From Candidatus Poribacteria bacterium (GTDB taxonomy: Bacteria > Poribacteria > WGA-4E > GCA-2687025): a stretch of DNA of 43,149 nt. Below the pieces are notes generated by a model. The model was not told the DNA's origin. It saw only the letters and a list, made by a program, of their open reading frames with translations, and did no database searches. The DNA is taken from assembly GCA_018644665.1 (NCBI GenBank), contig JABGQA010000132.1, forward strand, positions 1 through 43,149, in the 5' to 3' direction. Shown here piece after piece: positions 1-9,073 of this stretch; positions within the stretch are counted from its first letter, which is position 1; the number at the start of each line of letters is the position of its first letter. The position numbers and the translations under genes are program-made.

Positions 1-909
1 GAACTTCGCCGAGTCGCTGCCGTCCTCCTGGATGATCGGCTTGAGGCTCTCGATGCCTTCCCCAAACAGCTCGGAGGAAAGCTTCGCCTCTCGGGCGTGC
101 ATCCAGTTCTCGTTTCCCCGTAGCGTGTTGATCTCGCCGTTGTGGATGACGTAACGGTTCGGATGCGACCGTTCCCATGAGGGGAACGTGTTCGTGCTGA
201 ACCGCGAGTGCACCAGCGCGAGCGCGGTCTCCATCGCCGGGTCGGACAGTTCGGGGTAGAACTGCTCGACCTGATGCGGCGTTAGCATGCCCTTGTACAC
301 GATCGTGCGACAGGACAGGCTGGGTATGTAGAATTCCTTGTCCTGCGCCTTGGCCGAGTAGCGGATGGCGTTCTCGGCGCGGCGTCGTATGACATAGAGC
401 TTGCGCTCGAATGCCAGGTCGTCCGCGATATCGTCTGCGCGTTCGATGAATACCTGTCGCACGAGAGGCATGCAGGCGAGCGCGGTCTCGCCCAGGGGCG
501 CCGAGTTTGCGGGCACGGTGCGCCAGCCCAGGACGGTCTGTCCTTCGGCGTCGATGATCTCCTCGACCGCCTGCTCGCACCGCTTCTGCCCGTCGGCGTC
601 TTGCGGCAGGAACATCATGCCCACGCCGTAAGAGCCGGGTTCGCCCAACTTGATGTCGTGGCCATAGCAGGCGTGTGAAAGGTAGGCGTGGGGAATCTGC
701 ATGAGGATTCCGGCGCCGTCGCCGGTGTTCTCTTCCGATCCACGCGCGCCGCGATGGTCCAGGCATTCGAGCGCCGTCAGCGCCTGCCGGACGATCTTAT
801 TGGACTTCTCGCCCTTGATGTTGACTACAAAGCCGATGCCACACGCATCGTGCTCGTGCCGCGGGTCGTAGAGTCCCTGCTTGGGCGGGAATCCAACCGG
901 TCGCTGCAT
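1..909 (-). CDS. gltB: Glutamate synthase large subunit, N-terminal part (runs off the window)
   Basis: Translating the minus strand from the ATG at 907-909 gives 303 uninterrupted codons to the window edge. The product matches the class II glutamine amidotransferase domain of glutamate synthase (GOGAT), which moves the amide nitrogen of glutamine onto 2-oxoglutarate. The expected nucleophile is Cys23 in DACGIGFVV; the 22 residues before it would be removed as the family's propeptide. Other family blocks are LDHRGARGSEENTGDGAGIL near residue 50, HSRFSTNTFPSW, and HNGEINTLRGNENWM near the edge. An AGGAG lies 10 bases before the ATG. The central, FMN and glutamate-synthase domains lie outside the window, so the small-subunit partner and cofactor type cannot be judged. 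The neighbour at 1496 is on the same strand but 586 bases upstream, so this gene probably has its own promoter. Confidence 0.95.
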   Translation of the reverse strand, partial: MQRPVGFPPKQGLYDPRHEHDACGIGFVVNIKGEKSNKIVRQALTALECLDHRGARGSEENTGDGAGILMQIPHAYLSHACYGHDIKLGEPGSYGVGMMFLPQDADGQKRCEQAVEEIIDAEGQTVLGWRTVPANSAPLGETALACMPLVRQVFIERADDIADDLAFERKLYVIRRRAENAIRYSAKAQDKEFYIPSLSCRTIVYKGMLTPHQVEQFYPELSDPAMETALALVHSRFSTNTFPSWERSHPNRYVIHNGEINTLRGNENWMHAREAKLSSELFGEGIESLKPIIQEDGSDSAKF

Positions 910-1495
910 ACCGTTGCCTCTCCTAATACGTCACCGCCTCGGTCAGCGCACACAGGCGCGATTCGCTCGGCCTTGTTCCGTCGCGGGCTCCTGAATTCGG
1001 GCGTTGTCCCGTCCCGATATCCGCCTCAATGCCGTTGGATGAAGCGCGACTTGGCGGGCTCCGGCCGTGTCGGCCGGGAAGGGCTCCAGGCCCTTCTGTC
1101 GTCGCGTATGGCAGTCATCCGTTCGCCGATTTGGTAGCGCGTTCTGGGGGCGCCACCCACTAACCATGGTACCCAGAGGGGCGATATGGTCAAGGTCGCT
1201 CCGGCTACAGACCTGCGCTGTGACCGTGCTCGGGACGTGCGGGCAAGCCACTCCACTCGCGCCCAAACGACCTCATACAAGTGGAGCGCGCGTCCATCCC
1301 AGCGTCGACATCGCGTCCACGCGGCGGCGCATCTCGGCCTCGCGGTCAGTGTGGTGGGATGGCATTGGGACCCACCGCAATCACGTCTCCAATGCCTTTG
1401 ATAGCACGGTTCGGACGCTTGTCGCAAGCAGGCCTGCGGACGGCCTGGCGTGCCACCAGTAGACGCCCGGCGAGCCGGCCAGGCTGCCGTCTGCC
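910..1495. other. Long intergenic stretch, gltB leader/upstream region
   Basis: Open frames exist on both strands here, but they are arginine-, serine- and proline-rich, overlap one another and resemble no family, so I call no gene. Two tandem perfect hairpins lie at 1061-1096, 150-190 bases upstream of the gltB start. An imperfect stem at 1439-1491 (gacgg/ccgtc plus cctggc/gccagg) lies just past the stop of the aminopeptidase gene and could end that operon's transcript; it has no T-tract. Position 1428-1437 is a 10-base palindrome (gcaggcctgc). I see no tRNA and no recognisable riboswitch. Confidence 0.5.
1061..1096. other. Tandem perfect hairpins upstream of gltB
   Basis: Two stem-loops lie back to back. 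The first is 1061-1077, with 7-bp arms ccggccg/cggccgg and loop tgt. The second is 1078-1096, with 7-bp arms gaagggc/gcccttc and loop tccag. Neither is followed by a T-run on either strand. They lie in the probable gltB leader or promoter region, so a regulatory RNA structure or DNA-binding site is possible. The structure is seen directly; the role is unknown. Confidence 0.4.
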
Positions 1496-2518
1496 TTAGA
1501 GCAGGCCGTCGCGCAGTGCGGCGACTACCAGTTGCACGGTGGCGTCCACGTCATCGAGGCTAATGACCTCGGTCGAGCTGTGCATGTACCGCGTGGCGAT
1601 GCTGATGACGGTTACGGGGATGCCTCCGCGACGTGACGCGATCGAGTCCGCGTCCGTGTAGGTGCGTCCCGTCTCCGTTTCGACCTGCCACGGGATATCG
1701 TGCTTTTCGGCGATGTCCCGCAGCTTGCAGAACACGCGCTCGTCGGTCCTCACGCCGCGGATGAGCACCGGGCCCTTGCCAAGCGCGACATCCCCAATCT
1801 TCGTCGCGCTCGCGGATGGGTAGTCCGCCGCCCACGTGACGTCGAACGCGATGCCGAGGGATGGTTCCCATCGGTACGCCACCGACCCCGCGCCGACATC
1901 GCCGGTCTCCTCCTGCACCGCGGACACTCCGAGCACCCCCGCCGGCAGGGACGCGTCCCCCGCGACCTCGCGGATCACCTCGGACACGATGTAGCACCCG
2001 ACGCGGTTGTCGAAGTTCCGGCACGCCGCGAGACCGTTGTCCAGGTCGACCCAATCGCTGCCGACAACGATCGGGTCGCCCAACGCAACGCGACGTAGCG
2101 CGTCGTCCTTGTCCTTCGCGCCGATGTCGACGAACACCTCGTCGATGCTCGGCTCCGCCTTGGTGTCCGAGAATGACCCGACGACGCCGGTAACGATTCC
2201 GGCCCGCCCGACGATCCGAACGTGCTGCGACTGCAACAGATGTCGACGCATCCCGCCCACGCTCGCCACGTGCAGGAACCCGTTGTCTGCGACGTGCTTG
2301 ACGAGGAGCCCGATCTCGTCGATGTGCCCCACGAGCATCACGCGCTCGTCCGCGTCGGGATTCACGACGGCGACGGCGCTCCCGTGCGCGTCCTCGCTGT
2401 ATCCGTCCGCAACGTCCTCGACGCGTTCGCGCCACACTGCCTGGGCGCGTCCCTCGTATCCCGACACGCCCGGCTCCGCGAGGAGCCGTTTGAAATACGC
2501 TAGCTGTTCTGCGGTCAT
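1496..2518 (-). CDS. M42 family metal-dependent aminopeptidase
   Basis: 340 aa, normal length for the M42 (PepA/YsdC/FrvX, 'endo-1,4-beta-glucanase M') family of cytosolic di-metal aminopeptidases. These form tetrahedral particles that trim peptides. Family residues are in order: His65 and Asp67 in GHIDEIG, the bridging Asp170 in CRNFDNRVG, catalytic Glu203 and metal Glu204 in QEETGDVGA, Asp226 in AFDVTWAAD, and His313 in YMHSSTE. It is the last gene of the minus-strand run xylB-HAD-leuB-M42, starting 20 bases after leuB. Its link to that operon's metabolism is unclear. The annotation 'cellulase' given to some relatives is historical and should not be read as a polysaccharidase call. Confidence 0.9.
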   Translation of the reverse strand: MTAEQLAYFKRLLAEPGVSGYEGRAQAVWRERVEDVADGYSEDAHGSAVAVVNPDADERVMLVGHIDEIGLLVKHVADNGFLHVASVGGMRRHLLQSQHVRIVGRAGIVTGVVGSFSDTKAEPSIDEVFVDIGAKDKDDALRRVALGDPIVVGSDWVDLDNGLAACRNFDNRVGCYIVSEVIREVAGDASLPAGVLGVSAVQEETGDVGAGSVAYRWEPSLGIAFDVTWAADYPSASATKIGDVALGKGPVLIRGVRTDERVFCKLRDIAEKHDIPWQVETETGRTYTDADSIASRRGGIPVTVISIATRYMHSSTEVISLDDVDATVQLVVAALRDGLL

Positions 2519-2538
2519 GAGCGCCTCGTCTCGACTGG

Positions 2539-3618
2539 TTAGACGTCCAAGCGTGCGATGACCGCGTCCGTCATCTCGTGTGTCCCAACGACATCGAGGC
2601 CGTCCTGTCGGATATCGCCCGTGCGGAAGCCGTCCTCAAGCGCTTTGTCCACGGCGTCGTCGATAGCCTGCGCTTCTTCGGTCAGCTCGAAGGAATGGCG
2701 CAGCATCATGGCCGCGGTAAGGATCATCCCGAGCGGATTCGCGAGCCCGTGCCCCGCGATGTCCGGCGCCGTCCCGTGGATGGGTTCGTAGAGCGCGTGC
2801 CGCCCATCGCCGTAGCTCGCCGACGGAAGCATCCCCAGCGATCCCGCGAGCGCGCCCGCTTCGTCGGTGAGGATGTCGCCGAACAGGTTGCCCGTCACGA
2901 GCACGTCGAACTGCGAGGGCCGCAGCACGACCTCAAGCGCGCACGCGTCGATGAGCAGATGGTTCGTCTCGACGTCCGGGTACTCTTCGGCGACGCGCAC
3001 CGCGACCTCGCGCCAGACGCGCGACACCTCGATCATGTTCGCCTTGTCCACCGACGTCACGTGGTTACGTCGACCGCGTGCGAGTTCGTACGCGGCGCGG
3101 AGGACGCGTTCGATTTCGGCTTCGGTGTAGGTCATCGTGTTATAGCCACGTCGGCCGTCCGGCCCCTCCTCGATGCCGTGCGGCTCGCCGTAGTAGATGC
3201 CCCCGGCCAGTTCGCGGACAACGACGAAATCCAAGCCTTCGCCGACGATGCGCTCCTTGACGGGCAGCACGGGCGCGAGGCTCTTCCGCGCCCGCACGGG
3301 GCGCAGGTTCACGAACAGGTCGAACTCCTTGCGGATCGTCGCAAGCGCGCGTTCCGGCCGTTCCGCCGCCGGCACGTTGTCCCACTGCGGCCCACCGCAC
3401 GCGCCGAACAACAATACGCCGACGTCGTCGAACAGCGCCAGAGCTTCGTCCGGCAGCGCGACGCCGTGCGCGTCGATAGCGCATCCGCCCACCAGCGTCT
3501 CTTCGTACGTGAACGTGTGGCCGCATCGGCGCTGGATCTCCGCCAGGACGCGTAGCGCCTCCGGCATCACCTCGACGCCGATGCCGTCTCCTGCCGCGAC
3601 CGCTACCCGCGCTTCCAT
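2539..3618 (-). CDS. leuB: 3-isopropylmalate dehydrogenase
   Basis: 359 aa. It belongs to the NAD-dependent beta-decarboxylating dehydrogenases. LeuB oxidises and decarboxylates 3-isopropylmalate to 2-oxoisocaproate in leucine synthesis. Visible family blocks are AVAAGDGIGVEVMPEAL at the N terminus, FGACGGPQWDN, the substrate-binding arginine stretch NLRPVRARKSL, ELAGGIYYGEPHG with the catalytic Tyr region, SVDKANMIEVSRVWREV with the catalytic Lys, the metal-binding Asp block NLFGDILTDEAGALAGSLGMLPSAS, and the NAD-binding HGTAPDIAGHGLANP. The leucine-type GGPxWD and YYGEPHG signatures favour LeuB over isocitrate or tartrate dehydrogenase. The ATG directly abuts the TAG of the upstream HAD gene (TAGATG), implying translational coupling. 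No other leu gene is in the window. Confidence 0.9.
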   Translation of the reverse strand: MEARVAVAAGDGIGVEVMPEALRVLAEIQRRCGHTFTYEETLVGGCAIDAHGVALPDEALALFDDVGVLLFGACGGPQWDNVPAAERPERALATIRKEFDLFVNLRPVRARKSLAPVLPVKERIVGEGLDFVVVRELAGGIYYGEPHGIEEGPDGRRGYNTMTYTEAEIERVLRAAYELARGRRNHVTSVDKANMIEVSRVWREVAVRVAEEYPDVETNHLLIDACALEVVLRPSQFDVLVTGNLFGDILTDEAGALAGSLGMLPSASYGDGRHALYEPIHGTAPDIAGHGLANPLGMILTAAMMLRHSFELTEEAQAIDDAVDKALEDGFRTGDIRQDGLDVVGTHEMTDAVIARLDV

Positions 3619-4458
3619 CTAATACACCTCCGCAAGGGTCACTGCTAGTCCGTCCTCGTCGTTCGTGGGAGCCACATGGTAGCCCATGCCTTTCAGCTCC
3701 TCGTGCGCGTTGCCCATCACGACGGGATGTCCCGCATATTCCAGCATGTCGATGTCGTTGAAGTTGTCGCCGACCGCCATGACCTCGTCCGGCGTGAATC
3801 CGGCGCGCTCCGCGAGAAAGCTCAACGCAAGCGCCTTCGACACGTCGGGATGGGCCACCTCGATCTGCGACACGCCGGAGGATATCTCCCTGATGACGCT
3901 CGCGCTCTGGCCAAGTTCCGCAGAGAGCGTGTTCGCCATGGGGACGGACTCGTCGGCTGTGACCGTGATCATCACTTCGATGGCGTCGCCTGCGTATCCG
4001 CCGACGATGTCGTCCAGCACATGGAAGTATTGCGCATTCCGGCCGTGGTAGGTCGTCGCAAACCCACGCACGCCGTCTGGCGCCGACCTTGGGTCTTCGC
4101 AGTACACGCGACAGTCGCCACCGTCCGGCTCGTCGACATATATCCACGAAAATCCGCCGCGCGACTTGGCCGACTCGCACGCGCGGCGCACTTCCGCGGC
4201 GGCGAGCGTGCGACGGTACAGCGCGGACCCGTCGAGATGCCGCAGCGAGGCGCCGTTGTGGATGCCCAGAAGCACCGGCACGGTCAGCTTCCTAGCCACC
4301 TCAGCCGCGCTGACGAAGCGTCTGCCGGTCACAAGCGCGAGTGTCTTCCCCGCTGCCTGCAATCGCTCGATCTCGCGATGCGTCGCCGGGGTAATCTCCT
4401 CGGACGAGTTCAGGAGCGTCCCGTCAATGTCGATGCCGATCAGCCGGACATCCCTCAT
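3619..4458 (-). CDS. HAD-superfamily (Cof/IIB subfamily) sugar-phosphate phosphatase
   Basis: 279 aa from the ATG at 4456-4458, which overlaps the xylB stop by four bases (ATGA). A longer upstream-extended frame starting at 4623 runs inside xylB and has arginine-rich shadow composition, so I rejected it. HAD motif I is IGIDIDGTLLNS with nucleophile Asp10 and general acid/base Asp12. Motif II is VTGRR. Motif IV is VGDNFNDIDML near the C terminus, typical of Cof-type phosphatases with a C2B cap. The substrate cannot be named; relatives hydrolyse sugar phosphates or phosphorylated cofactors. Its coupling to xylulokinase hints at a sugar phosphate, but that is inference. Confidence 0.88.
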   Translation of the reverse strand: MRDVRLIGIDIDGTLLNSSEEITPATHREIERLQAAGKTLALVTGRRFVSAAEVARKLTVPVLLGIHNGASLRHLDGSALYRRTLAAAEVRRACESAKSRGGFSWIYVDEPDGGDCRVYCEDPRSAPDGVRGFATTYHGRNAQYFHVLDDIVGGYAGDAIEVMITVTADESVPMANTLSAELGQSASVIREISSGVSQIEVAHPDVSKALALSFLAERAGFTPDEVMAVGDNFNDIDMLEYAGHPVVMGNAHEELKGMGYHVAPTNDEDGLAVTLAEVY

Positions 4459-5996
4459 CGCGTGACGCGATCGACGATGTCGGCGACGTCGTCGTACTGC
4501 GGCTTCAGGGCGTGGTACAGGTCGCGGTACACGCCGTAGTACTCGTCGTAGATCGGCACGTTCTCCATCGCCGGACGGTTCTCGGTCGTGGGAGAGATAA
4601 GGGCATCCGTGGCGGACTCGCACGAGTCGTACACGCCCGTGCCGACTCCCGCGAGGATCGCTGCGCCCAACGCGGGGCCTTCCGCCTGGTTGATGGTCGT
4701 GACTGTGGCGTCGTAGATGTCCGCCTGCATCTGCCGCCAGAACTCGCTACGCGCGCCGCCGCCCGTGGCGGTGATGTGCGTCACGTCCACGCCGAGGTCG
4801 CGGATGATCTCCAACGAGTCCCGCATGCCGTACGTGATGCCCTCCATCGTCGCGCGGGTGATCTCGTTCTTCCCGTGCCGTAGCGACAGCCCGAAGTAGA
4901 CGCCCCGCGCGTTCGCGTCGGCGTGTGGCGTGCGTTCGCCAGCTAGGTAGGGCAGGAAGATGCAGCCTTCGCTTCCCACCGGGGCTTGCTCCGCGCGCTG
5001 CGTCAGAAGTTCGTACGGGTCGACGCCCTCCGCCTCGGCGCGCGCGATCTCCTCCGCCCCGAGCGCGTCGCGGAACCAGCGGAACGCGCCCGCCGCCGAG
5101 AGCATCACGCCCATCGTGTACCAGCGATCCGGCACGGCGTGGCAGAACGTGTGCGCCCGCAGATCCGGGTCGACGAGCGGCGTGTCCGTGTGCGCCAGCA
5201 CCACGCCCGATGTCCCGAGGCTCGCGCTGACCAGCCCTTCCGACACGATCCCCGTGCCCACGGCGCTGCACGCGTTGTCCGCGCCTCCGCCGACGATCGG
5301 CGTGCCCTCGGCCAGCCCGGTCTCTTCGGCGACGCTCGCGGTGACCTTGCCGCACACGTCGACGGATTCGTATGCGGGCGGCATCCACTCGGTGGGGATC
5401 TGGAGCGCGTCGAGCACCGTCTTGGACCACCGACGCTCGCGCACGTTAAAGAGCAGCGTACCGGCGGCGTCGGACACCTCCATCGCCAGGTCGCCCGTGA
5501 ACCGGAACCGCACGTAGTCCTTTGGAAGCAGGATGTGCCGCGCGCGGTCGTACACCTCCGGCTCGTGCTCGCGCACCCACAGCACCTTGGGCGCGGTGAA
5601 GCCTTCGAGCGCGGGGTTGCACGTCTCCTCGACGAGCGTCTGGCGACCCACGGTCTCCGTGATCTCGTAGCACTGCTCCGTCGTGCGAACATCGTTCCAC
5701 AGGATCGCGGGCCGCAACACGGCGTGTGACTCGTCGAGCAGAACGAGCCCGTGCATCTGACCCGAGAAGCCGAGCCCCTTCACGTCCGCCGGGTTCACGC
5801 CGGAAACGCTCAGCACGCTACGGATCGTCGCTATGGTGCCTTGCACCCAATCTTCCGGGTCTTGCTCGGACCACTTGGGTCGTGGTGTCGAGAGCGGATA
5901 CTCCTGCAGCGCGCTCGCGACTAGCGTCCCGTCCTCGTCGACGAGTATCGTCTTCGCCCCCGTCGTCCCTACGTCTACGCCGATTAGGTAAGCCAT
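4455..5996 (-). CDS. xylB: Xylulokinase (FGGY family)
   Basis: 513 aa, standard FGGY carbohydrate-kinase length. It phosphorylates D-xylulose to xylulose 5-phosphate for the pentose phosphate pathway. The phosphate-binding N-terminal motif is LIGVDVGTTGAKTILVDEDG. Substrate-site residues SGQMHGLV lie at 78-85. GGGADNACSAVGTG carries the presumed catalytic base Asp240. The ATP-binding C-terminal block is ATGGGARSEFWRQMQAD. These xylulokinase-type signatures separate it from glycerol or gluconate kinases. An AGGGA lies six bases before the ATG. It is the promoter-proximal gene of the run xylB-HAD-leuB-M42. No xylose isomerase or xylose transporter is in the window. Confidence 0.92.
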   Translation of the reverse strand: MAYLIGVDVGTTGAKTILVDEDGTLVASALQEYPLSTPRPKWSEQDPEDWVQGTIATIRSVLSVSGVNPADVKGLGFSGQMHGLVLLDESHAVLRPAILWNDVRTTEQCYEITETVGRQTLVEETCNPALEGFTAPKVLWVREHEPEVYDRARHILLPKDYVRFRFTGDLAMEVSDAAGTLLFNVRERRWSKTVLDALQIPTEWMPPAYESVDVCGKVTASVAEETGLAEGTPIVGGGADNACSAVGTGIVSEGLVSASLGTSGVVLAHTDTPLVDPDLRAHTFCHAVPDRWYTMGVMLSAAGAFRWFRDALGAEEIARAEAEGVDPYELLTQRAEQAPVGSEGCIFLPYLAGERTPHADANARGVYFGLSLRHGKNEITRATMEGITYGMRDSLEIIRDLGVDVTHITATGGGARSEFWRQMQADIYDATVTTINQAEGPALGAAILAGVGTGVYDSCESATDALISPTTENRPAMENVPIYDEYYGVYRDLYHALKPQYDDVADIVDRVTR

Positions 5997-6253
5997 GATG
6001 AATCCCTGATCCTACGCGCGCCTATCGAGAGTGGTCGCCCAGGCCGCTCCTGCCGCCGCACACGCAATGGTAGACGGTGGACGCCGCCCGCGCACCCATC
6101 ATCTCAGAGGCAATTGCCTCGAATCGGCAGGCGGCCCGGTGGACGCGACCCCCCTCGCGCTGGTATGGCTGGGATTCGGCGGATGGGGCGCGCTGGCGCG
6201 GATACAACGGCTCTTGTATAGTCAAGCATACGTACCTACCTGGGAGGCCGACG
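5997..6253. other. Divergent intergenic region between xylB and the HEAT cluster
   Basis: This 257-base region separates xylB (leftward) from the first HEAT gene (rightward) and must hold promoters for both. The right end, about 6200-6240, is locally AT-richer. A plus-strand reading frame continues open back to 6077, but that extension has no start-site support and would place about 59 non-hydrophobic residues before a clear signal peptide, so I treat it as noncoding. Confidence 0.5.
6217..6222 (+). promoter_or_regulatory. Possible -10 element upstream of the HEAT cluster
   Basis: TATAGT differs from the sigma70 -10 consensus at one position. It sits in the AT-richest part of the divergent gap, 32 bases before the ATG at 6254, which would give a leader of about 25 bases. 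No convincing -35 element is visible at the right spacing, so an alternative sigma factor or chance are both possible. Confidence 0.25.
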
Positions 6254-9016
6254 ATGGGCATCGTGCGCTCCTGTCTCGTTGTTCTGGTCCTGTGCTTCGT
6301 CGTGGCGTCTGCCGCCGCGGACACCAATGAAGACACTATACCCAAGGAGCAGCGCGGCGAGGCCGTCTTGCGTCTCCTCACGGACCCAGCAGGATATCGA
6401 CCCTACTCCGCCCATCGCCTCAAGCGTCAGGGCGAGGCGATGTATGCACTCTGGGCTCTCGGGGACGACGCTAGCGCCGTGCTCGTAGAGGCGTTGCAGG
6501 CCGAGCCTGTCGATGCGCGGTTCTACGCAGCGCGGTTGCTGCCCACCTTCGGGGACGAGAGCGTCCGCGAGCCGCTGCGAACGGCGTTCCTCGCGGAACC
6601 GGACCCCGGCACGCGCACCGTGATGGCGCGCGCCATGGCAGACCTGTTTCCCTCCGCTGCGGCCGACATGCTAGTGGATTCCCTGGCGGACAGACCCGCC
6701 ACGAAGGTCTACGACAACCGCATACAGCAACTCCTCGCCCTCCATGACGCGCGTGTGCTGCCGCGTGTGCGGGCCTTCGCTCCCGCGGAGGCGGGCCCGA
6801 ACACAGCCGACGCGTTCGCGACGCTATGCCTCGTCGAGGCCGGTGACCGCGACGCCATCCCCCTGTTACTGGAGTTCCTCGAGGTCTCGCCCCCGAAGGA
6901 GACAGGGTCGAGCTACTGGAGTCGCAAGCGGATCATAGCCGCGCTTGCCGCTATCGGGGATGAACGGGCCATCCCGGTCGCGCTCGATGCAATGCGAAGC
7001 TCTCGCGACGCCATATCGGAGTCGCCCCTGCCTCGCGTCTTCGGCTCGCGGCTCGTGCCGCATCTGCTGGGCGGCGCCATGCCCGCGGAGCCAACGTACC
7101 TCGATGGTCTCAACGACGCTCTGAAGGCGGTCCATACCGGCGAGCGGCAGAAGGGGTGGGACGGCGTGCCCCCCGCTGCCGACCACGTTGACCTCTATGG
7201 GGAGGCCTTCCTAGACGCGAGCTACGCCGTCGGGTCGCGCGGGTCTGCCCGCAGCCGCAGCGGCGCCGAGCTGCGTCAGACGATCGCCGAGATACTGGCA
7301 TCCCTTGGGTCCGAGGGCAGGGAGTATCTGCGGCAGGGAGTTCACATGCCGCACTCCCATCGCGAGGCGCTGACGGCCTTGGCCTCCTACAACGACATCG
7401 CGACGCTACCGGAGATCGTTGATCTGGCAACCGACGCCGAGTATGCGTATCGCGACGCAGCCGTGACGGCGTTCGCGTCTCTCGCCGCGCTATGGCCCGA
7501 GGAGGCGGAGCCGTACTGGCAAGAGTTGCTGCGTTACGAGCCCATCGGGGCAGGTTGGCGATACGTGCGCCATGTTTGCCTAAACCGACCGACGCGCGCG
7601 GCCACGCTAGTGGCTCCGCTGCTGGAGTCCAGCGATACAGCGGTGCGCGACCGGGCGCAACACGCGTACGAGCGCTTCGGCGCCCGCATCCGGCCGGACC
7701 CCCGCGAAGGACTGGAGATACGGATTGCCACCGACCGTCAGACGTACGGCTACCTCGCCCGCGCGACGCTTGCGGTGGAGTTGGCGAATCGTGGCGATCT
7801 GCCGATCCCGATGACCAAGTTCGTGTTCGACAGCGCCGACCTGTTCGACGACCCCAAGCGCGTGTCGGACGACTTCAACCTCGAACTCGTCATGCCGAAC
7901 GGAGATCGACGCACGTACCCCGAACGCGACTGGGTCGCTAGCCAGGCCGCTACGACGAACTCCGGCCGCACGTTGGATCCAGGCGGCAGCACCGCCGCGC
8001 AGATCGACATCCGCAAGCACTGCGTACTCGCGCAGCCCGGTGCATACCGCGCGCAGCTTTCCTACAGGCGCCTGTTGGACACCTTGCCCATGGTTCGGTC
8101 GAACTGGGTCGACTTCGCCGTGAAGCCGCCATCTTCGGCGCACGTCGACCGGCTCGTGGCGCGCCTGGACATCGACGGTCCGAAGACCGCGGGCTTCCTC
8201 CCTGCCATGCGGGTCTGCTACATACTCGGCGAATTGGGCGACCCACGCGCGATCGACGCCCTTCGCGCCGTCGCCCTGCTGCCCGTCAAGCCAAACCGGG
8301 AGCGCAACAGCCACGCGATGCTGCATCGCGCGAGAGAGGCCCTCACGAAGTTCGCCTCCCCTGCGCTGGTTCCCATGTGGATCGCGTTGCTGAATGGGGA
8401 GTGGGACCTGCCAGCCGAGCAGCTCGCGAAGCTCGGGGACCGTCGTGCGCTGGCGCCCCTCCGCGGCCACGCCGTGAACTCCGGCCATGTCGCGGCGGCG
8501 CAGGCGCTTGCGGAACTGGGCGACGGCAGCGTCGTCCGTTTCATGCGTTGGGACGCGCAGCGAAGCATGGATCCCGAGGACGAGTCCACTTGGAGCGGCT
8601 CGCAGGCGCTGGGTCTGCTGCTGCCCGGCGAGCGTCTCGCGGACCGTCTGCGCCACGAGCATCCTGCGGTGCGCCGCCACGCCCTGTGGACGGCGAGCCG
8701 GGAAGGTCTCATCGATGTCCTGGCCAAGGCGACTGAGCACGCGGACGTGGGTGTTCGCCGGGAGGCGGTCGGACTCCTGGCTGATTGGCACAGCACCGTA
8801 GGCACCGCGCCGGGAGACGAAGCCATTCGTATCCGTGCCCTGCAGCGAGCGCTCTCGGCCGCCGAACCGGACATCCGTCACGATGCGGCGTTCGGGCTGG
8901 CCCACGTCGGCGACGACTCCTGCGAGCCAGTGCTCCGCGAGGATCTTCACGCCGCAGACTACGGTACGAGAGCACGCGCCCGCACCGACCTTCTCAGACT
9001 TCGTGCGGCCCTTTGA
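6254..9016 (+). CDS. Exported HEAT/beta-sandwich/HEAT protein, paralogue 1
   Basis: 920 aa. I chose the ATG at 6254 because GGGAGG precedes it by seven bases and it begins a clear signal peptide (hydrophobic residues 5-20, likely cut after ASAAA). The mature protein has two alpha-helical repeat blocks, about residues 35-480 and 640-920. They carry HEAT/PBS-lyase-like units with recurring patterns such as GDERAIPVAL, LGDPRAIDALRA and GDRRALAPLRG. Between them, about 485-620, is a beta-rich segment starting LEIRIATDRQTYGYLARATL, resembling an immunoglobulin/BsuPI-like fold. No catalytic motif is visible, so a scaffold or protein-binding role is more likely than an enzyme. It is the first of three adjacent paralogues on the same strand. 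Function unknown. Confidence 0.85.
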   Translation: MGIVRSCLVVLVLCFVVASAAADTNEDTIPKEQRGEAVLRLLTDPAGYRPYSAHRLKRQGEAMYALWALGDDASAVLVEALQAEPVDARFYAARLLPTFGDESVREPLRTAFLAEPDPGTRTVMARAMADLFPSAAADMLVDSLADRPATKVYDNRIQQLLALHDARVLPRVRAFAPAEAGPNTADAFATLCLVEAGDRDAIPLLLEFLEVSPPKETGSSYWSRKRIIAALAAIGDERAIPVALDAMRSSRDAISESPLPRVFGSRLVPHLLGGAMPAEPTYLDGLNDALKAVHTGERQKGWDGVPPAADHVDLYGEAFLDASYAVGSRGSARSRSGAELRQTIAEILASLGSEGREYLRQGVHMPHSHREALTALASYNDIATLPEIVDLATDAEYAYRDAAVTAFASLAALWPEEAEPYWQELLRYEPIGAGWRYVRHVCLNRPTRAATLVAPLLESSDTAVRDRAQHAYERFGARIRPDPREGLEIRIATDRQTYGYLARATLAVELANRGDLPIPMTKFVFDSADLFDDPKRVSDDFNLELVMPNGDRRTYPERDWVASQAATTNSGRTLDPGGSTAAQIDIRKHCVLAQPGAYRAQLSYRRLLDTLPMVRSNWVDFAVKPPSSAHVDRLVARLDIDGPKTAGFLPAMRVCYILGELGDPRAIDALRAVALLPVKPNRERNSHAMLHRAREALTKFASPALVPMWIALLNGEWDLPAEQLAKLGDRRALAPLRGHAVNSGHVAAAQALAELGDGSVVRFMRWDAQRSMDPEDESTWSGSQALGLLLPGERLADRLRHEHPAVRRHALWTASREGLIDVLAKATEHADVGVRREAVGLLADWHSTVGTAPGDEAIRIRALQRALSAAEPDIRHDAAFGLAHVGDDSCEPVLREDLHAADYGTRARARTDLLRLRAAL

Positions 9017-9073
9017 CTCCGCCACGTCAGGGAGGGGCGATGCCCGCCACGCGACTGCGGCTTCCTTCCGGTT

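Noticed and set aside
688..1462. Several overlapping open frames on both strands in the gltB upstream region
   Set aside because: They overlap each other and the gltB start, are rich in Arg, Ser and Pro, have no supported ribosome site and resemble no family. Long chance frames are expected at this GC content.
6077..6253. N-terminal extension of HEAT paralogue 1 to an ATG at 6077
   Set aside because: It would bury the clear signal peptide behind 59 polar residues. A GGGAGG ribosome site supports the ATG at 6254.
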